Part shown: one piece after another, positions 11,595 to 23,764 of the stretch | Numbering within the stretch: position 1 is the stretch's first letter | Layout: each line of letters begins with the position of its first letter | Assembly (NCBI GenBank): GCA_020796225.1 | Contig: CM036753.1 | Coordinates: 3,534,001-3,598,000, forward strand | Source of the DNA: Arion vulgaris | Taxonomy: Eukaryota; Mollusca; Gastropoda; Stylommatophora; Arionidae | Length of the DNA stretch: 64,000 nt | Direction of reading: 5' to 3' | Translations under genes and position numbers: made by a program | Notes under the pieces: generated by a model | What the model was told of the DNA's origin: nothing | The model's input: the letters and a program-made list of their open reading frames with translations, nothing else | The model's database searches: none

Positions 11595-13745
11595 CCTTGA
11601 GACAAAAACACCACGAAACACAACACTCAACATTAGACAAGAAACACAACACTCAACATTAGACAAGAACACAACACTCACATTAGACAAGAAACACAAC
11701 ACTCAACATTAGACAAGAAACACAACACACAACATTAGACAAGAAACACAACACTCAACATTAGACAAGAAACACAACACTCAACATTAGACAAGAAACA
11801 CAACACTCAACATTAGACAAGAAACACAACACTCAACATTAGATAAGAACACAACACTCAACATTAGACAAGTAAAACTCAACATAACAACAACATTAAC
11901 AACAGTAAACAACACTCAACATTAGACAAGAAACACAACACTCAACATTAGATAAGAAACACAACACTCAACATTAGACAAGGAACACACATTAGACAAG
12001 AACACAACACTCAACATTAGACAAGTACACAACACTCAACATTAGACAAGAAACACAACACTTCAACATTAGACAAGAAACACAAACTCAACATTAGACA
12101 AGTAAACACCATTAGACAGAAACACAACACTCAACATTAGACAAGAAACACAACACTCAACATTAGACAAGAAACACAACATTCAACATTAGATAAGAAA
12201 CACAACACTCAACATTAGACAAGTAACACAACACTCAACATTAGACAAGAAACACAACACTCAACATTAGACAAGTAGCACAACACTCAACATTAGACAA
12301 GAACACAAACAACACTCAACATTAGACAAGAAACAACACTCAACATTAGACAAGTAACACAACACTCAACATTAGACAAGTAACACAACACTCACCATTA
12401 GACAAGAACACAACACTCAACATTAGACAGGAAACACAACACTCAACATTAGACAATAAACACACTCCAACATTAGACAATAAACACAACACTCAACATT
12501 AGACAAGTAACACACCATTAGACAAGAAACACAACACTCAACATTAGACAAGAAACACAACACTCAACATTAGAGAAGTAACACACACTCAACATTAGAC
12601 AAGAAACACAACACTCAACATTAGACAAGTAACACAACACTCAACATTAGACAAGAAACACAACACTCAACATTAGACAAGTAGCACAACACTCAACATT
12701 AGACAAGAAACACAACACTCAACATTAGACAAGAAACACAACACTCAACATTAGACAAGAAACACACCATTAGACAAGAAACACAACACTCAACATTAGA
12801 CAAGAAACACAACACTCAACATTAGACAAGAAACACAACACTCAACATTAGACAAGAAACACAACACTCAACATTAGACAAGAAACACAACACTCAACAT
12901 TAGACAAGAAACACAACACTCAACATTAGACAAGAAACACAACAATCAACATTAGACAAGAAACACCACACTCAACATTAGACAAGAAACACAACACTCA
13001 ACATTAGACAAGAAACACAACACTCAACATTAGACAAGTAACACAACACTCAACATTAGACAAGAAACACAACACTCAACATTAGACAAGAAACACAACA
13101 CTCAACATTAGACAAGAAACACAACACTCAACATTAGACAAGAAACACAACACTCAACATTAGACAAGAAACACAACACTCAACATTAGACAAGTTAACA
13201 CAACACTCAACATTAGACAAGAAACACAACACTCAACATTAGACAAGTTAACACAACACTCAACATTAGACAAGAAACACAACACTCAACATTAGACAAG
13301 AAACACAACACTCAACATTAGACAAGAAACACAACACTCAACATTAGACAAGAACACAACACTCAACATTAGACAAGAAACAACACTCAACATTAGACAA
13401 GAACACAACACTCAACATTAGACAAGTAAACAACACTCAACATTAGACAAGAACACAACACTCAACATTAGACAAAACACAACACTCAACATTAGACAAG
13501 AACACAACACTCAACATTAGACAAGTAAACAACACTCAACATTAGACAAGTAACACAACACTCAACATTAGACAAGAAACACGACACTCAACATTAGACA
13601 AGTAACACAACACTCAACATTAGACAAGAAACACAACACTCAACATTAGACAAGAAACACGACACTCAACATTAGACAAGTAACACAACACTCAACATTA
13701 GACAAGAAACACAACACTCAACATTAGACAAGAAACACAACATTA
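11595..13745. repeat. 26-bp satellite-like array, ~80 copies
   Basis: The unit is ACACAACACTCAACATTAGA plus CAAGAA, with CAAGTA variants and occasional truncations. At 2.1 kb it is the longest array in the window. The left third has more irregular and truncated units than the right, which is typical of edge decay in tandem arrays. Confidence 0.98.
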
Positions 13746-14660
13746 TGCATGCAACATGAGATTTCAACTTGTAGAATAACATGTTATGGTAACTTTGATA
13801 GAAGATCATCACAATTTGATATCCTTAGAATAAATCTTGTGTACCAATGGATTCTCAATCGATTCATAGTTAAGATTAGAAGACCATTGAAGATGGGAAA
13901 GTTATGACCTCAGAGACTGGCTGCCAATTTTACTTCATTTGACCAAAAAATATACTGGTGATAAAAGAAAGTGAGATGGCAAATTGTGGGAAAAATGGTG
14001 TGGGCGTAACGCGCGATGGTGAGTGAGAGAAAGAAAGAAAGATAGCGAGAGAGTAGAACTCATCTGTTCTGGAGATGGCTGATCTGCTATCTTGTCAGGA
14101 TGTGAAGGCGCGCGGTGTGTGTGTGTGATCGGTTCCAGTGCGTGCGTGGGCTGACCGAGTTCTACTGTGTGGGTAGTAGATTTATATGGACAACATGAAG
14201 GAAGAAGCAGAAGATAATTGTTGCCTAGCCCACGCAATTTCAACTTTCACCTTCTTGAACAATCTTCTTCTAAGATATTCGTCTTCTGTAAACCGCCACC
14301 GGAATGCGATATGATCTTGTTTGACCACAAGCACTAGTTTAACGACTAATTTACGGACTGTGATCATGTCATACATGTATTTGTGAGTGTCTAGTACTTG
14401 GTACAGAACGATACTTAACTTGTGATATCAACGTAGTACTATTACTATTAGTAGTATGTGACCAAACACAATGTAGTATAGACAGAACGATACTTAACTT
14501 GTGATACCAGCGTTGTACTATTACAATTAGTCGTATGTGACCAAACACAATGTGTTTATTATTCAATGGAAAGAATAGTCAGTGTTCAAATAATGCTTTT
14601 AGAATTCATTAGCTTTCAAGTTGTGATTGAATGACAATTTTCTCGATTTAAAATTGTGTA
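13746..14660. other. Unique AT-rich sequence, no gene recognised
   Basis: A segment including TACTTAACTTGTGATA and TATGTGACCAAACACAATGT occurs twice (14400-14470 and 14485-14552), about 78 bp apart. Otherwise nothing was recognised. Confidence 0.45.
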
Positions 14661-14679
14661 TTGCAGTTTGGTAGATTTC

Positions 14680-15290
14680 ATGTAGTTGTACCATGTAAGT
14701 GTCTGTCGTTGTAGCATGTAATTGTACCATGTAATTTTATGTCGTTGTACCATGTAATTGTATGTTGTAGTACCATGTAATTGTCTGTTGTTGTACCATG
14801 TAATTGTCTGTCGTTGTACCATGTAATTGTATGTCGTTGTACCATGTAATTTTATGTCGTTGTACCATGTATTATTTGTATGTTTTGTACCATGTAATTG
14901 TCTGTCGTTGTACCATGTAATTGTCTGTCGTTGTACCATGTAATTGTATGTCGTTGTACCATGTAATTTTATGTCGTTGTACCATGTAATTGTATGTTGT
15001 TGTACCATGTAATTGTCTGTCGTTGTACCATGTAATTGTCTGTCGTTGTACCATGTAATTGTATATCGTACCATGTAATTGTATGTAGCTGTATCATGTA
15101 ATTGTATGTCGTTGTACCATGTAATTGTCTATCGTTGTACCATGTAATTGTCTGTCGTTGCAGCATGTAATTGTCTGTCGTTGTACCATGTAATTATCTG
15201 TCGTAGATAATTGTCTGTCGTTGTAGCATGTAATTGTATGTCGTTGTAGCATGTAATTGTATGTCGTTGTAGCATATTCATGTCGGTACT
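14680..15290. repeat. 23-bp minisatellite, ~26 copies
   Basis: The unit is CATGTAATTGTCTGTCGTTG plus TAC, with variants TATGTCG, TTATGTCG and AGCATG. The reverse complement of the unit contains no stop triplet in any register, so long minus-strand ORFs (the ITWYNDRQLHG type) arise automatically. They are not genes. Confidence 0.97.
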
Positions 15291-15539
15291 AATTGTTTGT
15301 AGTTATATATATTTGATATATAGATATATATATATATATATATATTAGTTTGTGGTAACATGAATATATTGTATGTAAGTTGTGTACTCGGCTGTGGTGG
15401 TAGTACATATTGGTATTAAGTCAAAACTCAAAACAGATAAGAGATGATCATATTTGGTTGAAATGATAATTGTACAAATAAAGCTAATTTCAAATAGGTA
15501 TAACAATAGTTGTGTGTCGGATTGAATATATTGTGCTGT

Positions 15540-16045
15540 ATGGTCAGGCAGACATGTCATATGGTGTAGTGTGGCCAGTCTGCCAGATTGTATAGTGTAG
15601 TGTAGCTACGTACTGACTCTCAGATTATAGAGTGTAGCCACGTACTGACCTGCAGTTGTATAGTGTAGTGTAGCTACGTACTGACCGTCAGTTTGTATAG
15701 TGTAGTGTAGCCACGTACTGACCTGCCAGATTGTATAGTGTAGTGTAGCTACGTACTGACTTGCCAGATTGTATAGTGTAGTGTAGCCACGTACTGACCT
15801 GCCAGATTGTATAGTGTAGTGTAGCTACGTACTGACTTGCCAGATTGTATAGTGTAGTGTAGCTACGTACTGACTTGCCAGATTGTATAGTGTAGTGTAG
15901 CTACGTACTGACTTGCCAGATTGTATAGTGTAGTGTAGCCACGTACTGACCAGTCAGTTTTGTATAGTGTAGTGTAGCCACGTACTGACCAGTCAGTTTT
16001 GTATAGTGTAGGGAGCCACTACTGACCAGTCAGTTTTGTATAATG
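15540..16045. repeat. 38-bp minisatellite, ~12 copies
   Basis: The unit is GATTGTATAGTGTAGTGTAG plus CTACGTACTGACTTGCCA. A variant has CCACGTACTGACCTGCCA, and a terminal sub-family has CAGTCAGTTTT. A three-copy ~39-bp repeat (GAATGGACAACT..ACATACATAACA) follows at 16060-16170. Confidence 0.95.
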
Positions 16046-16419
16046 GAATTTAAACTTCAGTGAATGGACAACTATACATACATAACAAGACATATCTGAA
16101 TGGACAACATACATACATAACAGAGACATACCTGAATGGACAACTACTACATACATAACAGAGACATACCTGGTTAATCAAACTATTACTTATACTGCTG
16201 CTGACGATGCTACCTTCCATGTCCAGCAAATACTTCTTCTCCACTGATATATTTTTCATGTAGGTAATTTAATACTTTGTTTGATAATATTTTATTGTTA
16301 TTGCTAACATTTGAATAAGATATTATTGTATCTGTATTTTTTTAATGAAAGTAAAAGCAAAGAAAACCAGTGTTCATATCAAATGGTCAACATGACGACA
16401 ATCAGTTTTAGTTTTCAGT

Positions 16420-18795
16420 GTGTCTCAGGTAGCCAAGTCAGGCTGTTTCGTTCTTCTTCTTCTTCTTCATCGATCTCTGGTCGTGCACTTAGTTTACTGT
16501 GGACTCACAAATTGGGCAGTCAGCTTCAGGTCTGTCAGGTTTCCTTCTTCAGCGATCTCTGGTCATGCGCTTAGTTTACTGTGGACTACACAAACTGGGC
16601 AGTCAGCTTCAGGTCTGTCAGGTTTCCCCAAAGCTTAGTTTTTAGACCGACTGGGTGTGGCCACATATTGATTCTCAGCTCACCCAGGAGAGCACAGTCT
16701 TGCAGGATATGCTCCGGTGTCTGTTCCGCGTGCTAACACTGGCAGACAGCTGTTTGACTTATTCCTAGTCTATATAAGTGTTTGTTGAGTCTGCAGTGTC
16801 CGGTACATAGTCGAAATATAATGACCTTGTCTGTTCTGCTTCGGTCTTTGAGGAAGTCTTTTCCATAATCATATCAAGTGTTCGTCTTCCAGTCAATTAC
16901 AGATTTTCTCTGTATGAGGGTTTTGACCTCCTGAAAAGACAAGGGTTTGTAAATTTGCTCTGTGGCACAGCCCTCCTTAGCCAAGACATAAGCACTCTCA
17001 TTGCCTGCAATGCCACAGTGAAATGGAATCCACTGCAAGTGAATTTCTGTCTTTTCTGAAAACTGAGCAAGTTTTCTTTCTCTGTACTGTACTGTCAGCG
17101 GAGTTAGCCTCGAGGGCGTGTATAGCTGACAGTGAATCTGTAAGAAATACCATCTTGCCTGCAGGTTCATGTACTGTCAGCGGAGTTAGCCTCCAGGGCT
17201 TGTATAGCTGGCAGTGAGTCTGTAAGAAATACCATCTACCTGCAGGGTTGTATAGCTGACAGTGAGTCTGTAAGAAATACCTCATTGCCTGCAGATGCAT
17301 GTATAGCTGACAGTGAGTCTGTAGAAATACCATCTTACCTGCAGATGTTGTATAGCTGCAGTGAGTCTGTAAGAAATACCATCTTACCTGCAGTGTTGTA
17401 TAGCTGACAGTGAGTCTGTAAGAAATAGCCACTTCCGCAGTGTTGTATAGCTGACAGTGAGTCTGTAAGAAATACCATCTTACCTGCAGGTGTTGTATAG
17501 CTGACAGTGAGTCTGTAAGAAATACCATCTTACCTGCAGATGTTGTATAGCTGACAGTGAGTCTGTAAGAAATACCATCTTACCTGCAGATGTTGTATAG
17601 CTGACAGTGAGTCTGTAAGAAATACCATCTTACCTGCAGGTGTTGTATAGCTGACAGTGAGTCTGTAAGAAATACCATCTTACCTGCAGATGTTGTATAG
17701 CTGACAGTGAGTCTGTAAGAAGTACCATCTTACCTGCAGTTGTTGTATAGCTGACAGTGAGTCTGTAAGAAATACCATCTTACCTGCAGTTGTTGTATAG
17801 CTGACAGTGAATCTGTAAGAATACCATCTTACCTGCAGTTGTTGTATAGCTGACAGTGAGTCTGTAAGAAATACCATCTTACCTGCAGTTGTTGTATAGC
17901 TGACAGTGAGTCTGTAAGAAATACCATCTTACCTGCAGTTGTTGTATAGCTGACAGTGAGTCTGTAAGAAATACCATCTTACCTGCAGATGTTGTATAGC
18001 TGACAGTGAGTCTGTAAGAAATACCATCTTACCTGCAGATGTTGTATAGCTGACAGTGAGTCTGTAAGAAATACCATCTTACCTGCAGATGTTGTATAGC
18101 TGACAGTGAGTCTGTAAGAAGTACCATCTTACCTGCAGTTGTTGTATAGCTGACAGTGAGTCTGTAAGAAATACCATCTTACCTGCAGTTGTTGTATAGC
18201 TGACAGTGAATCTGTAAGAATACCATCTTACCTGCAGTTGTTGTATAGCTGACAGTGAGTCTGTAAGAAATACCATCTTACCTGCAGGTGTTGTATAGCT
18301 GACAGTGAGTCTGTAAGAAATACCATCTTACCTGCAGTTGTTGTATAGCTGACAGTGAGTCTGTAAGAAATACCATCTTACCTGCAGTTGTTGTATAGCT
18401 GACAGTGAGTCTGTAAGAAATACCATCTTACCTGCAGATGTTGTATAGCTGACAGTGAGTCTGTAAGAAATACCATCTTACCTGCAGTTGTTGTATAGCT
18501 GACAGTGAGTCTGTAAGAAATACCATCTTACCTGCAGGGTGTTGTACAGCTGACAGTGAGTCTGTAAGAAATACCATCTTACCTGCAGGTGTTGTATAGC
18601 TGACAGTGAGTCTGTAAGAAATACCATCTTACCTGCAGGTGTTGTATAGCTGACAGTGAGTCTGTAAGAAATACCATCTTACCTGCAGGTGTTGTATAGC
18701 TGACAGTGAGTCTGTAAGAAATACCATCTTGCCTGCAGGTGTTGTATAGCTGACAGTGAGTCTAAGAAATACCATCTTACCTGCAGATGTTTATT
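16420..18795 (-). pseudogene. LINE RNase H and C-terminal region, expanded by a minisatellite
   Basis: Minus strand. The order is an RNase H motif with the catalytic-Asp element VFLTDSLSAIQ (tandemly repeated), then IHLQWIPFHCGIAGNESAYV (classical W.PSH.GI.GNE.AD), then a ~60-residue connection. A degraded C-terminal region covers 16640-16860 and the tail is repeated at 16440-16620, ending in GAAGAAGAAG. It resembles the Jockey-type RNase H plus zinc-knuckle end. The same tail (frame-broken) recurs at 47459-47845. It is clearly inactive. Confidence 0.85.
17150..18795. repeat. 50-bp minisatellite made of an RNase H coding segment, ~32 copies
   Basis: The unit is TGTTGTATAGCTGACAGTGA, GTCTGTAAGAAATACCATCT and TACCTGCAGG (last base G, A or T). 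The minus strand reads KMVFLTDSLSAIQ, the second conserved block of LINE RNase H. 50 bp is not a multiple of three, so the frame shifts with each copy. The repeat therefore cannot encode a working domain. Confidence 0.97.
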
Positions 18796-18799
18796 TCGA

Positions 18800-18925
18800 T
18801 CTGAGAGCGTTACGCCGGAAACAAAATCCCACTCTCAGTGTGAAATTTGTTTCTAGGATCTCATGCCTACTAAGCAAATGCACTAACTACTACACTATCG
18901 CCGTTCTCGTGGATATCTTTACCTT
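18800..18925 (-). mobile_element. Possible tRNA-like SINE head fragment
   Basis: The minus strand near 18910-18840 reads GCGATAGTGTAGTAGTTAGT then GCATTTGCTTAGTAGG, resembling a tRNA A box, followed by a poor B-box match. No second copy was seen in the window, so this is tentative. Confidence 0.3.
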
Positions 18926-19234
18926 TGACAATTGTGCACAACGCTCTCTCACCCCTGCTCCCGGTGAAAATCATCATCTCTGTTACCGTGTAATGAAGGG
19001 GGGGGGGCAATGTGTCCTCAAACCTTATACTTGACCAATCGACCTCCACCTTTAACCTTTTAATGATTGTCTCTAACGATGCACAGTTTGTCCATTTGAA
19101 AAGCTTTTCATTTGTTATGGTACTTGACTAGAAAACGTCTGACAACATTAGATTACAAATGACTTGAGTCGCTGTATAGATGCATCATCACTTGCCATGT
19201 GACTTGCCATCTAACAGGTAACCACTAAATAACT

Positions 19235-19700
19235 TACCATATATGCCACACTGATCCAACTCTAACATTTTTGGCTGTTGGGCTGCTGTCGTATATATTT
19301 ATATCATAAGTATTGGTTACTAAACTGACGTCATTGCACTCCGGGCAGACCCATAGGTGCTCAGTCTCCCCAACAGATATCGAAGAGTATGCATACTGGT
19401 GGCTCCTGTGGCCCTGGTTAAACACACCTCTCACTCTGCCCTCAGGCATCCAGTTCTACTTGTACAACGGGTAACTCCAAACTGCCTTAATCGCTTGATC
19501 GATTCAACATCGATTTTAGTGTCTCATCCAACAGACAGTCGCGAAGAGACCGAAGAACATCCCCTTATCCATCTTCAACTTCCCAACAATCGATGCTGTT
19601 GATGCAAGCCTGTCCGCTCTCTCATTACCGTAAACACCCGCATGCCCAGGGCAGTATATCCAGGTAAGCCTTGTAGGTTAGAACTTGATAGACGACATCC
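19235..19700 (-). pseudogene. LINE RNase H domain end with Cys-rich tail
   Basis: The minus-strand translation gives TRLTWIYCPGHAGVYGNERA then DRLAS, the GH.GV.GNE.AD.LA RNase H signature. After frame breaks it gives [15 protein letters not shown], matching the CPxC..E..EH tail of non-LTR ORF2 proteins. The region 51560-51660 on the plus strand carries a related tail ([14 protein letters not shown]). Confidence 0.82.
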
Positions 19701-19804
19701 ACTCAGACATCCACCATACGAAACCTGCCATTGTATAATAAGTATAAAATAAGGAAGCTGTTTTCATGCAATGAGATATTTTGGGAAATACAGTGTTAGA
19801 CCTT

Positions 19805-20110
19805 TATTTGTCTTGACCAACGACACACGCATGATATGATCAACTTCACGCTGTGTCTGTGACCAACGGTACACGCATGATATGATGACCAACGGCACAC
19901 GCATGATATGATCAACTTCACGCTGTGTCTGTGACTAACCACAACGCATGATATGATAAACTTCACGCTGTGTCTGTGACCAACGGCACACGCATGATAT
20001 GATCAACTTCACGCTGTGTCTGTGACTAACCACACACGCATGATATGATCAACTTCACGCTGTGTCTGTGACTAACCACACACGCATGATATGATCAACT
20101 TCACGCTGCC
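19805..20110. repeat. ~49-bp minisatellite, ~6 copies
   Basis: The unit reads ACACACGCATGATATGATCA then ACTTCACGCTGTGTCTGTGA then CTAACC or CCAACGG. One internal copy is shortened. Confidence 0.93.
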
Positions 20111-20239
20111 AGTCGTCTTTACTTCAGTGTTTCTATGGTACCAACTTGGGGCTGGAGTCGACATGATATCCGTTTGCGATCTATAATATATATCAATACA
20201 ATTGGAGTTCGAACCGAGACCATTAGTCTAGGAAGCAAG

Positions 20240-20660
20240 TTTACTAACCGCTGTGTTACAGCGACTACTTCTTCTTATTTTCTCGAATCTTGTTTTGCTT
20301 CACAGCGTCAGGATAAGAAGAGATTTCTAGAACGGGCTTTTGTTTGCGCTTCGCTTCATAAGTAGTGTTTTTCATCGCCTCTGCTATTTTTGAGGTCCAC
20401 CTTTTGCTTAGACGGCCTTTTGCTTTGTATCCATTGCAGTGACGGCTCGTCATTAAAGGGCCAGTGGAGCCGAGCCCCACCAAAAATAATGTGTAACGTG
20501 TATAAATTAAAATATAACCTAACCCAATACCATGATTTCCACACAAAAATATGTCTGGCCCCACCAACAAAACTTAGCACGAGCCGCCACTGATCCATTG
20601 TATCTGAGTAGCATTGCTCGTGAGGCGCACTATCTGTTTGTAACATCGCGACCGCGTCTA
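20240..20660 (-). pseudogene. LINE reverse-transcriptase C-terminal remnant, split by an hAT MITE
   Basis: The minus-strand pieces read RAMLLRYNG (before the MITE) and CKAKGRLSKRWTSKIAEAMK then NTTYEAKRKQKP (after). These align with RAMLLRYIG then [12 protein letters not shown] of the element at 28050-29100. Both ends of the coding sequence are intact in register once 20437-20592 plus one 8-bp duplication is taken out. Confidence 0.75.
20429..20600. mobile_element. hAT-type MITE (156 bp) with 8-bp target-site duplication
   Basis: The element is 20437-20592. Its ends are CAGTGACGGCTCGT and ACGAGCCGCCACTG, inverted repeats of 14 bp with one mismatch and the CAGxG start typical of hAT elements. 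The target duplication ATCCATTG is at 20429-20436 and 20593-20600. It has no transposase ORF, so it is non-autonomous. It sits inside LINE debris. Confidence 0.93.
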
Positions 20661-21165
20661 CAGTAGTACATAGTTAGTATATGTGAAAGAAAACCATAGC
20701 AAATCTTGCCGATCAAAGTCTTCTAGTGTTATTAACTTATTTTACCATCTATTTCTGGTTCACCTTCCCCAATTTAATATTATAAGTGCTCTAAGATGTC
20801 TGCACTCTTCTCTATTTTCTGTGGTCATTAGTAAAATAATATAATGGAACAAATGTAGAACCTAGATCAACATACTATCTTAGTGCGATAACTATTAGTG
20901 TCTGCAAGCTAGCACACATACATATACATACATAACAATATATCAAACGGATGTACAGACAGACAATAATATTATAATCCCTGTCTAGTTTCCTCTTTCC
21001 CTGCATCATTATCCCCATGGTAACAGATCACGCTAGAGTTACTTATCTATTTCTCTGACATTTACTTACATTTTTATCTGGAAAATTGATTTTTTTCTTA
21101 CATATGATATTTCTGATATTTTTGTATTGTGTGTGTGTGTGTGTGTGTTCATTCCATACATTATT
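20661..21165. other. Unique AT-rich sequence with a TG microsatellite
   Basis: No gene was recognised. (TG)n lies at 21129-21149. Confidence 0.45.
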
Positions 21166-21265
21166 ATTTGTTTATGTTTATCTAGTGTTGTCAACTCGTT
21201 TTGTTTATGTTTATCTAGTGTTGTCAACTCGTTTTGTTTATGTTTATCTAGTGTTGTCAACTCGT
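21166..21265. repeat. 33-bp tandem repeat, 3 copies
   Basis: The unit contains TTTATGTTTATCTAGTGTTG then TCAACTCGTTTTG. It is open in several frames simply because the length is divisible by three. Confidence 0.92.
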
Positions 21266-21519
21266 GTATTAGAAGAACAGGGCAAGATTGTTGGTTGGGA
21301 ATCATTATTAGCGGATGTTGATGTCATAGTTTATCCCTGTATGCGCTGTCCTCCGCTCCTAGAGTCTTTCCTCACACATCTTGCATCATTTCCGCTATTC
21401 CCCTCCTTCACACATCTACAGACAAAAGTCTGTCTGATAGTTTGGACTATTTCTATCCATAGTCTTATATTTGACCGTTGTTATCATGTCCAGATTATTA
21501 TGTCATCTTCTTGTTTTAT

Positions 21520-21645
21520 CAATGTTTATCAACCGATGTTTTATCAATGTTTATCAACCGATGTTTATCAATGTTTATCAACCGATGTTTATCAATGTTT
21601 ATCAACCGATGTTTATCAATGTTTATCAACCGATGTTTATCAATG
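21520..21645. repeat. 24-bp minisatellite, ~5 copies
   Basis: The unit is CAATGTTTATCAACCGATGT plus TTAT. It ends exactly where the head of the family C SINE (GAAGCGACTGGCCGAATGAA) begins. Confidence 0.95.
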
Positions 21646-21880
21646 AAGCGACTGGCCGAATGAATTAGTTCTCGGGCTCTCATGCGGGAGACTCGGGTTC
21701 AATCCCTGCAAGGCCAACGGATATTTTTAGGTTGCGCATAAAGAAAAATCCTAACATGAATAGCTTCCAGACTGCACTAGCCATGCGACCATTACATTTC
21801 ACATTTTCTCTCCCATTGTCTTATACAGCTCTAAACAGTTGTATTACAAGCAGTAACGACAGTTTTATTATTATTTTTGT
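21645..21880 (+). mobile_element. SINE family C copy with intact tRNA promoter boxes
   Basis: The head is GCGACTGGCCGAATGAATTA followed by GTTCTCGGGCTCTCATGCGG (A-box region). The B box is GGGTTCAATCC at 21698-21708. The body has AAATCCTAACATGAATAG and CACTAGCCATGCGACCATTA, with a TTATTATT tail near 21870. This copy best shows the tRNA ancestry of the family. Confidence 0.85.
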
Positions 21881-21889
21881 TTAATCAAC

Positions 21890-22825
21890 CGAGGACATGT
21901 GAGCTATAAATTATGTAACAAAGAGGACATGTGAGCTATAAATTATGTTACAAAGAGGACATGTGAGCTATAAATTATGTAACAAATAGGACATGTGAGC
22001 TATAAATTATGTAGCAAAGAAGACATGTGAGCTATAAATTATGTAACAAAAAGGACATGTGAGCTATAAATTATGTAACAAAGAGGACATGTGAGCTATA
22101 CATTATGTAACAAAGAGGACATGTGAGCTATAAATTATGTAGCAAAGAAGACATGTGAGCTATAAATTATGTAGCAAAGAAGACATGTGAGCTATACATT
22201 ATGTAACAAAGAGGACATGTGAGCTATAAATTATGTAGCAAAGAAGACATGTGAGCTATAAATTATGTAGCAAAGAAGACATGTGAGCTATAAATTATGT
22301 AGCAAAGAAGACATGTGAGCTATAAATTATGTAACAAAGAGGACATGTGAGCTATAAATTATGTAGCAAAGAAGACATGTGAGCTATAAATTATGTAGCA
22401 AAGAGGACATGTGAGCTATAAATTATGTAGCAAAGAAGACATGTGAGCTATAAGTTATGTAACAAAGAGGGCATGTGAGCTATAAATTATGTAGCAAAGA
22501 AGACATGTGAGCTATAAATTATGTAGCAAAGAGGACATGTGAGCTATAAATTATGTAGCAAAGAAGACATGTGAGCTATAAATTATGTAACAAAGAGGAC
22601 ATGTGAGCTATAAATTATGTAGCAAAGAAGACATGTGAGCTATAAATTATGTAGCAAAGAGGACATGTGAGCTATAAATTATGTAGCAAAGAGGACATGT
22701 GAGCTATAAATTATGTAGCAAAGAGGACATGTCAGCTATAAATTATGTAACAAAGAGGACATGTGAGTTATAAATTATGTAGCAAAGAAGACATGTGAGC
22801 TATAAATTATGTAGCAAAGGCGAAA
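21890..22825. repeat. 32-bp minisatellite, ~29 copies
   Basis: The unit is GAGGACATGTGAGCTATAAA plus TTATGTAACAAA. Variants are AACAAAGAGG and AGCAAAGAAG, partly clustered. The array is very uniform. Confidence 0.98.
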
Positions 22826-23764
22826 CATGTCAAGATGAAGCTATTTAGTTTGACAAAGTATACAATTAAGATACATCGACGTTTCCACCAAAAGGTATTT
22901 ATCAAACAAGGATAGATAAACAGAATGGTGACTTTGGTCATACATACCAGATAGTTTACTTACCGTTTCTTCTTTATCCTTTGATTGATAAAGGCCTTTT
23001 GGTCGAAACGTCACTGTATCCTATTTTTCTTTACGAAACTACCGTACTTCGTTTGTACGTGTTTCATCTTTGGTAGTTTTATGACTGTAGTCTTCCCTTG
23101 TGCTATATACATCAAACTGTCATCATCTTTGCTAGTTTTATTACTGTAGTCTTCCCTTGTGCTATATACATCAAACTGTCATCATCTTTGGTAGTTTTAT
23201 TACTGTAGTCTTCCCTTGAGCTATATACATTATTTATGTCAAACTATCATCATCATCATCATCTTCGTTATCTTCAACCTCTATCATCATCGACCATTAT
23301 CTACCATCCACCGTCATCCAGCCTCATCCTTCAATGATCCATCAGTTATCATCCATCAATGATCACCATGTGTCGCGGTGTTGATGATCTTATTTTCCAA
23401 CATCTCTTGACCAGTTCGTATTGACATAACTTATTGCTATTATGAACAACGTATGCTTGGTCATCACATGCTTCTTTGACAGTAAATCAACCAATGCTGA
23501 ACAAGGGGAAATTCTCAGACCTGTAAGTTCACTGCCATGGCCTCAAGTGGAAGGACAAATGCTTAGATGACTGCTGGATCGGAAAACCAATTAGAATTCC
23601 AACATTATGTTCCCATTGAAATGAAAATCGTGGCATATCCTTTACCGAACCTAGCCAGTAACCACTAACCGAGTCGTTGATTTTCGAGGCACCACTTATA
23701 CGTTCAGAAGTTTGCCATTGTTTTCTGAACGGTGAGGTCTATGTTTAGCTTTCGTAAAATCGCA
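22826..23764. other. Non-coding interval with a three-copy ~60-bp repeat
   Basis: The segment TAGTTTTATTACTGTAGTCT plus TCCCTTGTGCTATATACATC recurs three times at 23067-23245. The rest has no recognised feature. GGTCGAAACGTC near 23001 and ACGTTTCCACCAAAAGG near 22878 are short inverted matches of unknown meaning. Confidence 0.6.

Noticed and set aside
14616..15074. 152-codon minus-strand ORF (HGTTTDNYMVQ type)
   Set aside because: By-product of a 23-bp repeat with no stop triplet on that strand.
21890..22825. CRISPR-like appearance of regular repeats
   Set aside because: Units are contiguous with no unique spacers, and the DNA is clearly animal. The same applies to all other arrays.
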